A DNA stretch of 20,899 nt from Solirubrobacterales bacterium (GTDB lineage: Bacteria; Actinomycetota; Thermoleophilia; Solirubrobacterales; Solirubrobacteraceae). Location: contig JAFAZB010000028.1 in NCBI GenBank assembly GCA_019240015.1, forward strand, positions 1-20,899, given 5' to 3'. Position numbers and translations under genes: made by a program. Shown in pieces: positions 1 to 7,738 of this stretch. Position 1 is the stretch's first letter, and each line of letters begins with the position of its first letter. The notes below the pieces were generated by a model, which saw only the letters and a list, made by a program, of their open reading frames with translations, ran no database searches and was not told where the DNA came from.

Positions 1-492
1 GACCGCCACGACCGGCAAGCCGCGCGCCAGCGAGGACCAGATCCACTCCATCACGTCCGCGGCCCAGTGCAACCATCGGCGCCCCGGACGGCGGGCCCTG
101 ACGTACCGCGGCCAGTCCTGCCGCACGCCCAGCACGACGGCGCGGCGACGCGCCCGCGCGAGCAGCACGAGCGCGATCGCGTGCGGGTAGGGACCGAGTA
201 CCCAGACGGTGTCCACCTGCTCCAGCGCACGCCACATCTGCCCCAGCGAGCTCACGAGCGAGCGCAACGCCGCGAGCGGGTTGGCGAGGCTCGTGTAGTA
301 CTGGAGCGGCGCGAGCTCGAGCTCGCCCGCCAGCGGATAGCGCGCTTCGCCGTCGGGGGCGAGCCGCCCGATCAACGTCAGCTGCTCGAAGTGCGGCGCG
401 AGCGCGGCGAGGAACAGCGCAAACGCGCGCTCGGCGTGGATCACCCCGTCGATCCGTCGGTAGACATAATCGGTGTAGACGCCCAGTCGCAT
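1..492 (-). CDS. Glycosyltransferase N-terminal part, GT4-like (truncated by window edge)
   Basis: The reverse strand reads open from an ATG at 492 to base 1 (164 codons, no stop), so the C-terminal half lies to the left of the window. The visible product starts MRLGVYTDYVYRR and continues with a hydrophobic/amphipathic pattern (ERAFALFLAAL, DTVWVLGPYPHAIALVLLARAR) that resembles the N-terminal Rossmann domain of GT-B, GT4-type glycosyltransferases. The donor-binding domain with the E-x7-E motif would be outside the window, so family and substrate are not proven. It is divergent from the GT2 gene at 521 with only 28 bp between the starts, so the two promoters must overlap or one transcript must have almost no leader. 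No good ribosome-binding site is seen before the ATG. Its role in the polysaccharide locus is inferred from its neighbours. Confidence 0.7.
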   Translation of the reverse strand, partial: MRLGVYTDYVYRRIDGVIHAERAFALFLAALAPHFEQLTLIGRLAPDGEARYPLAGELELAPLQYYTSLANPLAALRSLVSSLGQMWRALEQVDTVWVLGPYPHAIALVLLARARRRAVVLGVRQDWPRYVRARRPGRRWLHWAADVMEWIWSSLARGLPVVAV

Positions 493-520
493 CAGAAGCC
501 GCGCCTATCCTGTCATCTCG

Positions 521-1492
521 GTGGCTCCGCCCAACAATCCCGAGCCGGGCACCGGTCCGCCGTTGTTCTCCGTTGTGATCCCGGCGTACAACGCAGCCTC
601 GACCATCACCTCGGCGGTGCGCTCCGCGCTGACGCAGACACGGGCCGATCTCGAAGTGATCGTCGTCGACGATGGCTCCACAGACGAGACGGCGGCGGTG
701 GTGGCGGCGATCGAAGACCCCTCGGTTCGCCTCCTCGCGCAGCCGAATCGAGGCCAGTCCGCCGCGCGCAACAACGGGATTGCCACGGCCCGCGGCAAAT
801 ACGTCGTGTTTCTCGACAGCGACGACCTGTTACTGCCGCGGTACGTCGAGCTCGTCGCGCGGGCGCTCGCGGAGGCCGACCGGCCCGGCTTCGCTTACAC
901 CGATGCCTACGCCTTCGACCCGCTCACCGGCAAGATCCGCCAGCGCACGGTCACGCAACGGATGCGCCCCCCGATTCCCCCTCCGCGGGACGCACCGGGG
1001 TTCCTGCTCGAGCTGCTGAAGCGCAACTTCATCTATGTCTCGACCACCGTGCCCAAGCACGTGTTCGAGGAGGTCGGCGGGTTCGACGCACAGCGAACCG
1101 GGGGCGCCGAGGACTATGAGCTGTGGCTGAAGATCGTGATCGCCGGCTATTGCCCGGTATGGGTCCCCGGACAGCAGGCGCTCTACCGCTCGCATGCGGG
1201 TCAGGTCTCCAGAGACCAGGAGCGCACGGATCGCGGCCTCGCGGGGATCTACGCCGGGTTGCGGCTCGAGGACATGCCGACCGCGGCCCACCGTGAGCTG
1301 CTCGTGGCCCGGCGCCGCGAGCTCGCGCGCGAGCTCGCGATCCACGCGGGACGGGCGAGGACGGGCGCCGTGCTGCGCGCAGGACGCCACGCGCTGGGCA
1401 GGGTGCGTACGTGGGCCGGGTTCGGCGAGCGCTGGTACGACGTGGCGCCGCCGGAGGTGGCATCCGCGTTCTCCGACCTGACGGCGGTCTGA
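521..1492 (+). CDS. GT2-family glycosyltransferase
   Basis: This 323-aa protein has a GT-A fold family 2 signature. It has FSVVIPAYN at about residues 16-24, the nucleotide-binding VVDDGST at 48-54, the metal-binding FLDSDD (Asp99, Asp101, Asp102) and a GAEDYELWLKI acceptor/base motif near Glu197-Asp198. Such enzymes move one sugar from an NDP-sugar to a lipid-linked acceptor at the inner face of the membrane. The specificity cannot be read from sequence. No transmembrane segment is obvious. The start chosen is the GTG at 521, because the core fold starts only 15 residues later. A TATCCT box at 506-511 lies nine bases before the GTG, but no ribosome-binding site is visible. It converges with the flippase gene, with two bases between the stop codons. 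Confidence 0.9.
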   Translation: MAPPNNPEPGTGPPLFSVVIPAYNAASTITSAVRSALTQTRADLEVIVVDDGSTDETAAVVAAIEDPSVRLLAQPNRGQSAARNNGIATARGKYVVFLDSDDLLLPRYVELVARALAEADRPGFAYTDAYAFDPLTGKIRQRTVTQRMRPPIPPPRDAPGFLLELLKRNFIYVSTTVPKHVFEEVGGFDAQRTGGAEDYELWLKIVIAGYCPVWVPGQQALYRSHAGQVSRDQERTDRGLAGIYAGLRLEDMPTAAHRELLVARRRELARELAIHAGRARTGAVLRAGRHALGRVRTWAGFGERWYDVAPPEVASAFSDLTAV

Positions 1493-1494
1493 GC

Positions 1495-3027
1495 TCAGCC
1501 GACCCCGACCAGCGACTTGCGCTGAGCGCGGCGCCGGGCCACGAGCTCGAACACGGATTGGCGCCGCGAGCGGTCTACCAGCAACAGCACGGCTCCGTAC
1601 ACGAACGCGCCCGCCAGCGCCTCTACCACGGTCCACGCCCACTCGAGCGGCGCGGAATGATGGAGGGGCTTGACGGCAGCGCTCAGCACGAACATCGCGA
1701 TCACCATCTGCACGCCGGCGAGTAGCGGCCCTGTGGTCTCGGTGAGCATCTCCCGCCAGCTCATCGCGATCAGCGGTGCGACCCGGCGCAGCGCGAAGGC
1801 GGCGGTCACGACCTGGCTCACGGAGATCGCCGCGGCCACGCCGACGAACCCGAGCGTCAGCGCCGCCGTGGGAATCACCACCACCAGCACCGCCAGGTTC
1901 AGCGTGTACAGGTGGACCAGGATCTTCGGTTTGCCGACCGCCTTGAACACCTCGGAGCTAAACGAAATCACCGTCGTTGCCGCGGTCAGTCCACACAGGG
2001 CGGAAATCGCATGGCCGGCGGGCCGCCACTGCGGACCGAGCAGCAGCACGGCGGCCGGCTCGCCGAGCGGCAGGAATGCGAGGCTCACCGGGATCGAGCT
2101 GGCGGACACCAGCCCGAAGATGCGCTTCGCGACGGCGTGCAGGCGCTCGGCGTCGTCGGCGAGCCGAGCGAGGGCCGGCAGCAGGACGTAGGCGATTACG
2201 CTCACGTACGCATCGGACGGCTGCTGCGCGAGGCGCAACCCGTTGCGGTACTGACCCAACGGCGCCGCGCCGCTGACCCTCCCGATCATCACCGTGTCGA
2301 TCTGCTGTGCGCCGCGAGCGAGGATCTCCGAGCCGAGCACGTGTCTGGCGAAAGACGCCAGCTCGCGCCACATCTTCACCGAGGCGAGCCGGAGTCGTGG
2401 CCGGAAGCGCGCGAACCACCACCCCGAGATCACCATGATGATCAGAGACGCGTACGAGCCGGCCACCAGTCCCCAGGCGCCGGCGCCGTTCGCGCACGCG
2501 ACGATCGATGCCACCGCGAACCCGATCGCCCCCAGCGGATCGACCGCCACTCGCCGGGCGAACGAGAAGCGCCGCTGCAGCAGGGCGTCCGGAACGACGG
2601 TCAGCGAGCGCAACAGCATCCCGGGAGCCAGCACGGCCGCAAGCGGGGTGACGTGCTGGGTTTGGAAGAACGCCCCCAGCACCGGGGCCAGCGCGAGCGC
2701 CGCCAGCGATAGCAGCACGCCGCCGATCAGCAACGAGAAGAATGCGGTGCTTGCCGCCTCCTCGAGCCGGTCGCGACGCTGGATCAGCGCCGACATCATG
2801 CCCGACTCGGCGAACAGGACACCAACGCCTACGACCACCGAAGCCGCCGCGTATCTACCGAAGTCAGCCGGCGTGATCAGCCGCGCCAGCACCACGTAGA
2901 CGAAGAACAGAATCCCCCGGCTGACCACGTAGCCGGCGAGTGCGAGCCGCGCGCCCCGGACGGTGGCGCGACGAAGCGACGAGGGCCGGTCGGCGGGTCC
3001 GTCGCCGCCTATTCGCGAGTCGGCCAC
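1495..3027 (-). CDS. Wzx-like polysaccharide flippase (PST/MOP superfamily)
   Basis: This is a 510-aa, highly hydrophobic protein with roughly 12-14 predicted membrane helices. The segment GRYAAASVVVGVGVLFAESG followed by a short polar loop ending LIQRRDRLEEA is typical of the lipopolysaccharide/oligosaccharide flippases of the MOP superfamily (WzxC-like). Members move undecaprenyl-diphosphate-linked repeat units from the cytoplasmic to the outer face of the membrane. The length is normal for the family. The start is a GTG at 3027, which overlaps the 3' end of the deacetylase gene by 19 bp, so the two are probably translationally coupled. It is the last gene of the leftward unit that starts with the co-polymerase/kinase at 6502. 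No terminator is seen between its stop and the convergent GT2 stop. Confidence 0.92.
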   Translation of the reverse strand: MADSRIGGDGPADRPSSLRRATVRGARLALAGYVVSRGILFFVYVVLARLITPADFGRYAAASVVVGVGVLFAESGMMSALIQRRDRLEEAASTAFFSLLIGGVLLSLAALALAPVLGAFFQTQHVTPLAAVLAPGMLLRSLTVVPDALLQRRFSFARRVAVDPLGAIGFAVASIVACANGAGAWGLVAGSYASLIIMVISGWWFARFRPRLRLASVKMWRELASFARHVLGSEILARGAQQIDTVMIGRVSGAAPLGQYRNGLRLAQQPSDAYVSVIAYVLLPALARLADDAERLHAVAKRIFGLVSASSIPVSLAFLPLGEPAAVLLLGPQWRPAGHAISALCGLTAATTVISFSSEVFKAVGKPKILVHLYTLNLAVLVVVIPTAALTLGFVGVAAAISVSQVVTAAFALRRVAPLIAMSWREMLTETTGPLLAGVQMVIAMFVLSAAVKPLHHSAPLEWAWTVVEALAGAFVYGAVLLLVDRSRRQSVFELVARRRAQRKSLVGVG

Positions 3028-3749
3028 AGCGACGAAGCGCGTAGGTGGCGCATCACCGGAGTCATCTTGAGACGGAAGCGACGGTAGTCATCGACGTGGT
3101 AGATGCCCACTCGCGGCCAGCGGAGGGGTCCGAGCGGGCGCAGGCTGCTGATCAAGGTCCCGGCGGCCCGATAGCCGGCCTCGCCGGCGCGGGCGGCGAC
3201 GCGCTCGTCGACTACTCCGTAGGGGTATGCGATCGACTCGCACGGCGCTCCGAGGCGCTCCGTGCACTCCTGCCGCGAGCGCTGTAGCTCTTCCCGCAGG
3301 CGCGCGTCATCGACCGCCGTCAGCAGCGGATGGGTGCAGGTGTGTGAGCCGATCTCCCACCCCGCCTCCGCGAGCTCGGCGAGGTCCTCCCAGTTCATGC
3401 TGATCAGCTCGTGTTCGTCAGCGGTGCCTTGCCACTGGTCGATCCCCGGCCACCTCAGCGGGGCCCGCGCCCCCATGAATTCCGTTGGGGCGAAGACCGT
3501 CGCCGGCCAGCCCAACGCGCGCAGTGCCGGATACGCCAGCTGACGCACCGATTGAAAGGCGTCGTCGAACGTGATCGCAAGTGTCCGCGGAGCCGGGGGA
3601 CTGAACAGCGCCTCGGTGAACTTGGTCGCTCGCCAGCCACGCCGAGCGAGGAACGAGAGCTGGCGCTCGAACTCGTCGGGAGTCACCGACAGCGGGGCTG
3701 ACCAGCTCGGGCTCACCGCGTGGTAGCAGAGGACCAGAACGTCGGTCAA
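3009..3749 (-). CDS. NodB-homology polysaccharide deacetylase (CE4)
   Basis: This 246-aa protein carries the carbohydrate esterase 4 signature in order: TFDDAF with catalytic/metal Asp62-Asp63, SHTCTH with metal ligands His136 and His140, the AYPYG motif at about 174-178, and a late RWPRVGIY segment. CE4 enzymes remove N- or O-acetyl groups from amino-sugar polymers using a divalent metal. There is no signal peptide or membrane anchor, so it may act in the cytoplasm on a lipid-linked intermediate or be exported in another way. The start is a TTG at 3749 whose last two bases belong to the TGA of the upstream GT4 gene (TTGA overlap), indicating translational coupling. It sits between a glycosyltransferase and a flippase, which fits modification of the repeat unit before export (inference). 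Confidence 0.9.
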   Translation of the reverse strand: MTDVLVLCYHAVSPSWSAPLSVTPDEFERQLSFLARRGWRATKFTEALFSPPAPRTLAITFDDAFQSVRQLAYPALRALGWPATVFAPTEFMGARAPLRWPGIDQWQGTADEHELISMNWEDLAELAEAGWEIGSHTCTHPLLTAVDDARLREELQRSRQECTERLGAPCESIAYPYGVVDERVAARAGEAGYRAAGTLISSLRPLGPLRWPRVGIYHVDDYRRFRLKMTPVMRHLRASSLWPTRE

Positions 3750-4864
3750 CGCACACCGGCCTGCGCGCTCAGCTGCTCGTAGAGGTCGGTGAACCGCGCC
3801 GCGACGGACTCGATCGTGAACTGGTCCAGACGGGCGGACGCGGCGGCCGCGATCCGCCTGGCAAGCGAGCGGTCAGCCAGCAGGCTCGTGAGTGCGCTCG
3901 CGAGCGCCTGCGGGTCGCGAGGGGGGACCAGCAGGCCGGTCGTACCGTTCTGAACGATGTCGGTGAGCCCGCCGACGGCGGTGGCCACCAGCGGCGTATC
4001 GGTTGCCATGCATTCGAACACGAACAGCGGCATCCCCTCCCAATCGGAGGACATCGCTCCCACGTCCACCGAGCGCAGGATCGAGTCGACGTCGCGGCGC
4101 TCGCCGAGGAAGTGCACCCGCTCACGGATCCCGAGCCCGCGGGCCTGGCGTTGCAAATCCGCCTGGCAGGGCCCGTCGCCGGCGATCACCAGGTGGGCCT
4201 CCCGGCCAGGCCCGCCGAGCAGGGAGTGAGCCTCGAGCATCACCTCGAGCGCCTTCTCGGTTCGCAGCCCCGCCGCCACCCCCACGAGCGGGGCGTCCGA
4301 GGCGAGGCCCAGCTCCGCGCGGATGTCCCCGTTGGCCGGCGCGGAGTGGGGGATGTAAGCGGTTGGGAGCACGATGATCTTGTCAGCCGGGACACCCTCC
4401 AGCTCGACCATCCGCCGGCGGTTGGCTTCAGAGACGGCGATGAAGCGGGTCGCGAGCCGACCGATCACCTGGCCGTCGAGGAACGCCCGCAGCCGGTCGC
4501 CGGTGTAGGACCAGTTGTGCTCGTGGGCGATGATCACGGGGACCCCGCAGGCTCGCCCGATCGTGCTGCCCCACAAATTGGAGCCGAACTTGTGCGCGTG
4601 CACGACGTCGAATCGCTCCCGGCGCATCACCGCGACCAGCTTCGACAGCCGGTGAACATGCAATTTCGAGCTTCTTCCGAGGTTGAGGTGCGGGATTCCC
4701 GCCTCCCGCAGCGCTACCACCGCGTGCGGCTCGCCGCAGCGCGTCGAGCACACCCACGGCTCGATCCGGTCGGGCGGGACGTGCAGCGCCAGACCGGTCA
4801 CGAATCGCTCGGCGCCCCCGAGGGCACCGGCGTGATCGATCATGAACAGTACGCGGAGGCGCAT
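3746..4864 (-). CDS. GT4-family glycosyltransferase
   Basis: This 372-aa GT-B enzyme has GGAER at residues 16-20 and the acceptor-side motif VVHAHKFGSN near 87-96. In the C-terminal donor domain it has SSDWEGMPLFVFECMA, giving the retaining-GT E-x7-E pair Glu286/Glu294. It would transfer a sugar from an NDP-sugar to the growing lipid-linked oligosaccharide in the cytoplasm. An in-frame GTG at 4879 exists, but the ATG at 4864 is preferred because AAAGGA sits six bases upstream of it. It follows the co-polymerase/kinase gene after a 54-bp gap and overlaps the deacetylase gene by four bases, so it belongs to the same operon. Sugar specificity is unknown. Confidence 0.93.
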   Translation of the reverse strand: MRLRVLFMIDHAGALGGAERFVTGLALHVPPDRIEPWVCSTRCGEPHAVVALREAGIPHLNLGRSSKLHVHRLSKLVAVMRRERFDVVHAHKFGSNLWGSTIGRACGVPVIIAHEHNWSYTGDRLRAFLDGQVIGRLATRFIAVSEANRRRMVELEGVPADKIIVLPTAYIPHSAPANGDIRAELGLASDAPLVGVAAGLRTEKALEVMLEAHSLLGGPGREAHLVIAGDGPCQADLQRQARGLGIRERVHFLGERRDVDSILRSVDVGAMSSDWEGMPLFVFECMATDTPLVATAVGGLTDIVQNGTTGLLVPPRDPQALASALTSLLADRSLARRIAAAASARLDQFTIESVAARFTDLYEQLSAQAGVR

Positions 4865-4870
4865 TGAGGA

Positions 4871-4876
4871 TCCTTT
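4871..4876 (-). promoter_or_regulatory. Ribosome-binding site for the GT4 gene
   Basis: The reverse strand reads AAAGGA, then six bases, then ATG at 4864. This is the best Shine-Dalgarno match near either candidate start and decides for the ATG over the in-frame GTG at 4879. Confidence 0.6.
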
Positions 4877-4918
4877 CACGCGCCGGCTCCTGAGGTTCAG
4901 GGCGATGGGCTGGTCAAC

Positions 4919-6502
4919 TCATTCGCGCACTTGGCGAACTGGCTCCCGGCGGCGCGCTTCGCCCCCGCGCCGAGCCCGCAGCCCTTGGGACTCCTCATCG
5001 CTGTAGTAGTAGGGCACGCGACGCATGGGAGACTCGCCGATCAGCACGAGGCCGCTCGCGTAGCTCCCTTGTTCCATCAGTAGCTCGTGCAGCTCGCTGA
5101 GCTTGCTCAGCTTCGAGCTGCCGAGCCTCGCCACGATCAGCACTTCGTCGGCGAGCTGCGCCAGCGGCAGCGCGTCGATCACGGCGGTCAGGGGCGGGGA
5201 GTCGATCACGACGAAGTCGGCGAGCTCCATCGCCTCTCTGATCAGTCGCTGCGCGGCTGCGAACGACAGCCGGTCCGCCAGTTGCATGCCCGCTTTGTGG
5301 ACCGCGAGGACCCGGACAGGCACGCCTTCGAACTTCACGACGGTCAGCGCCTCGGCAAGCTCGACCTCACCGGTGACGACGTGCTCGGTGCCGTAGTCAA
5401 GCTCGAGGCCGAGCGTTGAGGCGATCGTCGGGCGGCGCAGGTCGGCCTCGATTAGGACAACGCGCGCGCCACCCTGGGCGAGCGAAGCCGCGAGGCTGAC
5501 GGCGGAAGTCGTCTTGCCCTCCGCGGGCGATGATCCGGTGACCAGATAGGCGCGCGGCTCTCCTGCCGCGCGTGAGGTGAGCATCGTTCGCAGCGTTCGG
5601 TAGCCCTCGTGGGCGGCGAACGACATCTCCCGCGGAAGCATCGGACGATCTCGCCGGCGCATGCGCTCGCGAGGGATCCTGGCCAGGATCGGAAGGTCGA
5701 ACAGCTCTCTGAGCTGTTCCTCACGACGGAGCCGCGGGTCGAGCGCGTGAAAGCCAAACGCGGCGCCGATGCCCAAGATCAGCCCACCGAACAGGCCTGC
5801 CGCCAGCGACAGCTTGGTCTGCGGGGTGTAGGGCCCGGTGGGCAGGCTGGCCGGAGCGGCGAGCGTGATCGTGGGGTCCTTGCTGGTCTGCAGCTGCTCG
5901 AGCTGACTTAGCTCGTCGCCCAAGGTGCCCGGGCCGCTGCGCTCCGCCGGCGGGAGTGCGGCCACCTGCGTCCGGATCCCGGGAAGCATCACCGCGACCG
6001 CGGCGTGCAGGGCGGCGGAGCGCGTCGAGATCACCTCGTTGGCGAAGTCGTTGGCGATCGCCTGCGCCTGCGATGCCGAGGAGGCATCGGCGGAGATCGA
6101 GACCAGGTTGCTCTGATTGAGCGGGGTCGCCTGAACGCTCGCCAGCAACGCGCCGGGCGACTCGCGCAGCTGCAGATCTCGGACCACAGCGTCGGCCACC
6201 TGGGGTGTGGTGATCAGACTCGCCGCGGTGAGCACGTCGCGCGTCGGATCGCTCGATGAGTGCAGCACGGGCAGGCTGAACAGAGTCGTATCGGTGCTCG
6301 AGATCGGCGAGATGAGCATCTGCGCTTGCGCGCTATACCTGCGCGGAGCCAGCTTGACGTAGGCGGCGGCAACCGCGGTCGCGATCACCACGCACGCGAC
6401 CACGAGCCAAAAGTGCTCGAGCAGAACCTGGTAATACCGCCTGAATCCAGCTACTTCGGCACGCGCTCGAGCAGCACCTGCATCCCTGACCAAGGCACCC
6501 AT
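4919..6502 (-). CDS. Fused Wzz-type co-polymerase and BY-kinase (tyrosine autokinase)
   Basis: This 527-aa protein controls chain length in Wzx/Wzy polysaccharide export. Membrane helix 1 lies at about 31-48, an extracytoplasmic Wzz-type region at 50-228 and helix 2 at 231-251. A cytoplasmic BY-kinase domain follows, with the EX2RX2R oligomerisation motif (Glu299, Arg302, Arg305), Walker A GSSPAEGKTT at 323-332, Walker A' VLIEADLRRP at 349-358 and Walker B VVIDSPP at 431-437. The usual C-terminal tyrosine cluster is short: only Tyr498-500, followed by an Arg-rich tail. Sensor and kinase are in one polypeptide, as in proteobacterial and actinobacterial forms and unlike the split Firmicutes pair. 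It heads the leftward operon. A TAGTAT box ends six bases before the ATG, so the mRNA may be leaderless. Confidence 0.95.
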   Translation of the reverse strand: MGALVRDAGAARARAEVAGFRRYYQVLLEHFWLVVACVVIATAVAAAYVKLAPRRYSAQAQMLISPISSTDTTLFSLPVLHSSSDPTRDVLTAASLITTPQVADAVVRDLQLRESPGALLASVQATPLNQSNLVSISADASSASQAQAIANDFANEVISTRSAALHAAVAVMLPGIRTQVAALPPAERSGPGTLGDELSQLEQLQTSKDPTITLAAPASLPTGPYTPQTKLSLAAGLFGGLILGIGAAFGFHALDPRLRREEQLRELFDLPILARIPRERMRRRDRPMLPREMSFAAHEGYRTLRTMLTSRAAGEPRAYLVTGSSPAEGKTTSAVSLAASLAQGGARVVLIEADLRRPTIASTLGLELDYGTEHVVTGEVELAEALTVVKFEGVPVRVLAVHKAGMQLADRLSFAAAQRLIREAMELADFVVIDSPPLTAVIDALPLAQLADEVLIVARLGSSKLSKLSELHELLMEQGSYASGLVLIGESPMRRVPYYYSDEESQGLRARRGGEARRREPVRQVRE

Positions 6503-6582
6503 TCGCCGATACTATTGCACGTCCTACCGGCGTTCAGGCACGGAGCGCTCGACATTGCATCGGATAAACGAACGGATTCCAC
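6503..6582. promoter_or_regulatory. Divergent promoter region; probable leaderless promoter for the kinase gene
   Basis: This 80-bp gap separates two divergent starts. On the reverse strand TAGTAT (6509-6514) is a good -10 box (TAnnnT). A partial -35 match CTGAAC (6532-6537) lies 17 bp upstream, and the ATG begins six bases after the -10 box, where transcription would start. On the forward strand GATAAA at 6563-6568 is a weak -10 candidate for the GT2 gene at 6583. No transcript data are available, so both promoters are inferred. Confidence 0.45.
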
Positions 6583-7734
6583 GTGGCTGATGAACAGATC
6601 GGCGAGCACGGACGCGTCGACTGCTCGGTCCTGATGCCCGTCCTCAACGAGGAGGCGCACATCGTCGCCAGCGTCGGGGCGATGCGCAAGCAGCGGTTCG
6701 ACGGCCAGCTGGAGTTCCTGGTGATCGATGGCGGCTCGCGCGACCGCACCCGCGAGATCCTCGCGAGGCTCGCGCACGAGGATCCGCGCATCCGCGTGCT
6801 GGAGAACCCTCGCCGGATCACCTCGAGTGGTCTGAACGTGGGCTTGCGCCACGCTCGCGGGCGGTGGGTGGCGCGGATGGACGCGCACACCCAGTATCCG
6901 GACGACTATCTCGCGCTCGGCGTGCAGCGGCTCGCCGGGGCCGACACCCGCTGGGTGAGTGGCCCGCCGATCGCGGTCGGTCGCGGCCGGGTCTCCCGCG
7001 CCGTGGCGCTCGCGCTCAGGACGCCACTGGGCCGCGGCGGCTCACGCAAGTGGGCGGCGGCGCGTGACGCGGCCGGCCAGGAGTACGAGCTCGACTCGGG
7101 CGTGTTCGCCGGCGTCTGGGAGCGCGAGACCCTGCTCGAGTATGGAGGCTGGGATGAGCAGTGGCTGCGCAATCAGGATTCGGAGATGGCAGGACGCTTC
7201 CTGGGCCGCGGCGAGCGCCTGATCTGCATCCCGGCAATGGCAGCCGAGTACGTAGCCCGAGACTCGCTGCCGTCGCTGGGCCGCCAATATCTCCAGTACG
7301 GCGAGTACCGGGAGAAGACGGCCGTCCGACATCCCCACACGATGCGCCGTTCACACCTACTGGCGCCCGGGATCGTGGTGACGCTCGCGGCGGCGGTCGG
7401 CGGCTTCGGGTTGGTGCGACGCGCTGCGCGCGCCGGGGTGGGTGTATACCTGGCAGCGCTGGCCGGCGCCGGGGCACGGGCCACGCGCGACACCGACCGG
7501 CTCGAGGAGGCAGCGCTCGTCCCAGCGGTGCTCGCGGTCATGCATGTCGCCTACGGAGTGGGCAGCTTCCGGGGGGCGGTCCGATACGGCCCGCCCCTCG
7601 CCGCGATCGCGCGAGTGCTCGGTTTCGCGCCCGCCCCGGACCGGCGTGCGGCAGACGCCGGAGGGGTCGACGCGCCGTCTCTGCGAGAGGGCAGCATTGC
7701 GCCTGCGCCGATTCCGGCGAGCTCGCCCGCCTGA
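6583..7734 (+). CDS. ExoA-like GT2 glycosyltransferase with C-terminal membrane segments
   Basis: This 383-aa protein has CSVLMPVLNEE at 14-24, IDGGSRD at 48-54 and RMDAHTQYP around Asp100/His102. The DAH triad replaces the usual DxD and is seen in the ExoA/succinoglycan-type GT2 group. NQDSEMAGRF further on resembles the acceptor/base motif. Hydrophobic stretches near 262-300 and 312-328 suggest membrane-associated helices at the C terminus, as in that group. It likely adds a sugar to an undecaprenyl-linked intermediate. The start is a GTG at 6583 without a strong ribosome-binding site. Its TGA is four bases from the ATP-grasp ATG, so the two genes form one rightward operon. Confidence 0.9.
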   Translation: MADEQIGEHGRVDCSVLMPVLNEEAHIVASVGAMRKQRFDGQLEFLVIDGGSRDRTREILARLAHEDPRIRVLENPRRITSSGLNVGLRHARGRWVARMDAHTQYPDDYLALGVQRLAGADTRWVSGPPIAVGRGRVSRAVALALRTPLGRGGSRKWAAARDAAGQEYELDSGVFAGVWERETLLEYGGWDEQWLRNQDSEMAGRFLGRGERLICIPAMAAEYVARDSLPSLGRQYLQYGEYREKTAVRHPHTMRRSHLLAPGIVVTLAAAVGGFGLVRRAARAGVGVYLAALAGAGARATRDTDRLEEAALVPAVLAVMHVAYGVGSFRGAVRYGPPLAAIARVLGFAPAPDRRAADAGGVDAPSLREGSIAPAPIPASSPA

Positions 7735-7738
7735 TGTG

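Noticed and set aside
3287..3543. Short forward frames opposite the deacetylase gene
   Set aside because: Antisense shadows of a gene with complete CE4 motifs. No ribosome-binding sites.
7442..7738. Upstream extension of the ATP-grasp frame into the GT2 gene
   Set aside because: It overlaps the clearly coding GT2 frame, and the translation is Arg/Ser/Pro-rich shadow sequence. The fold starts at 7739.
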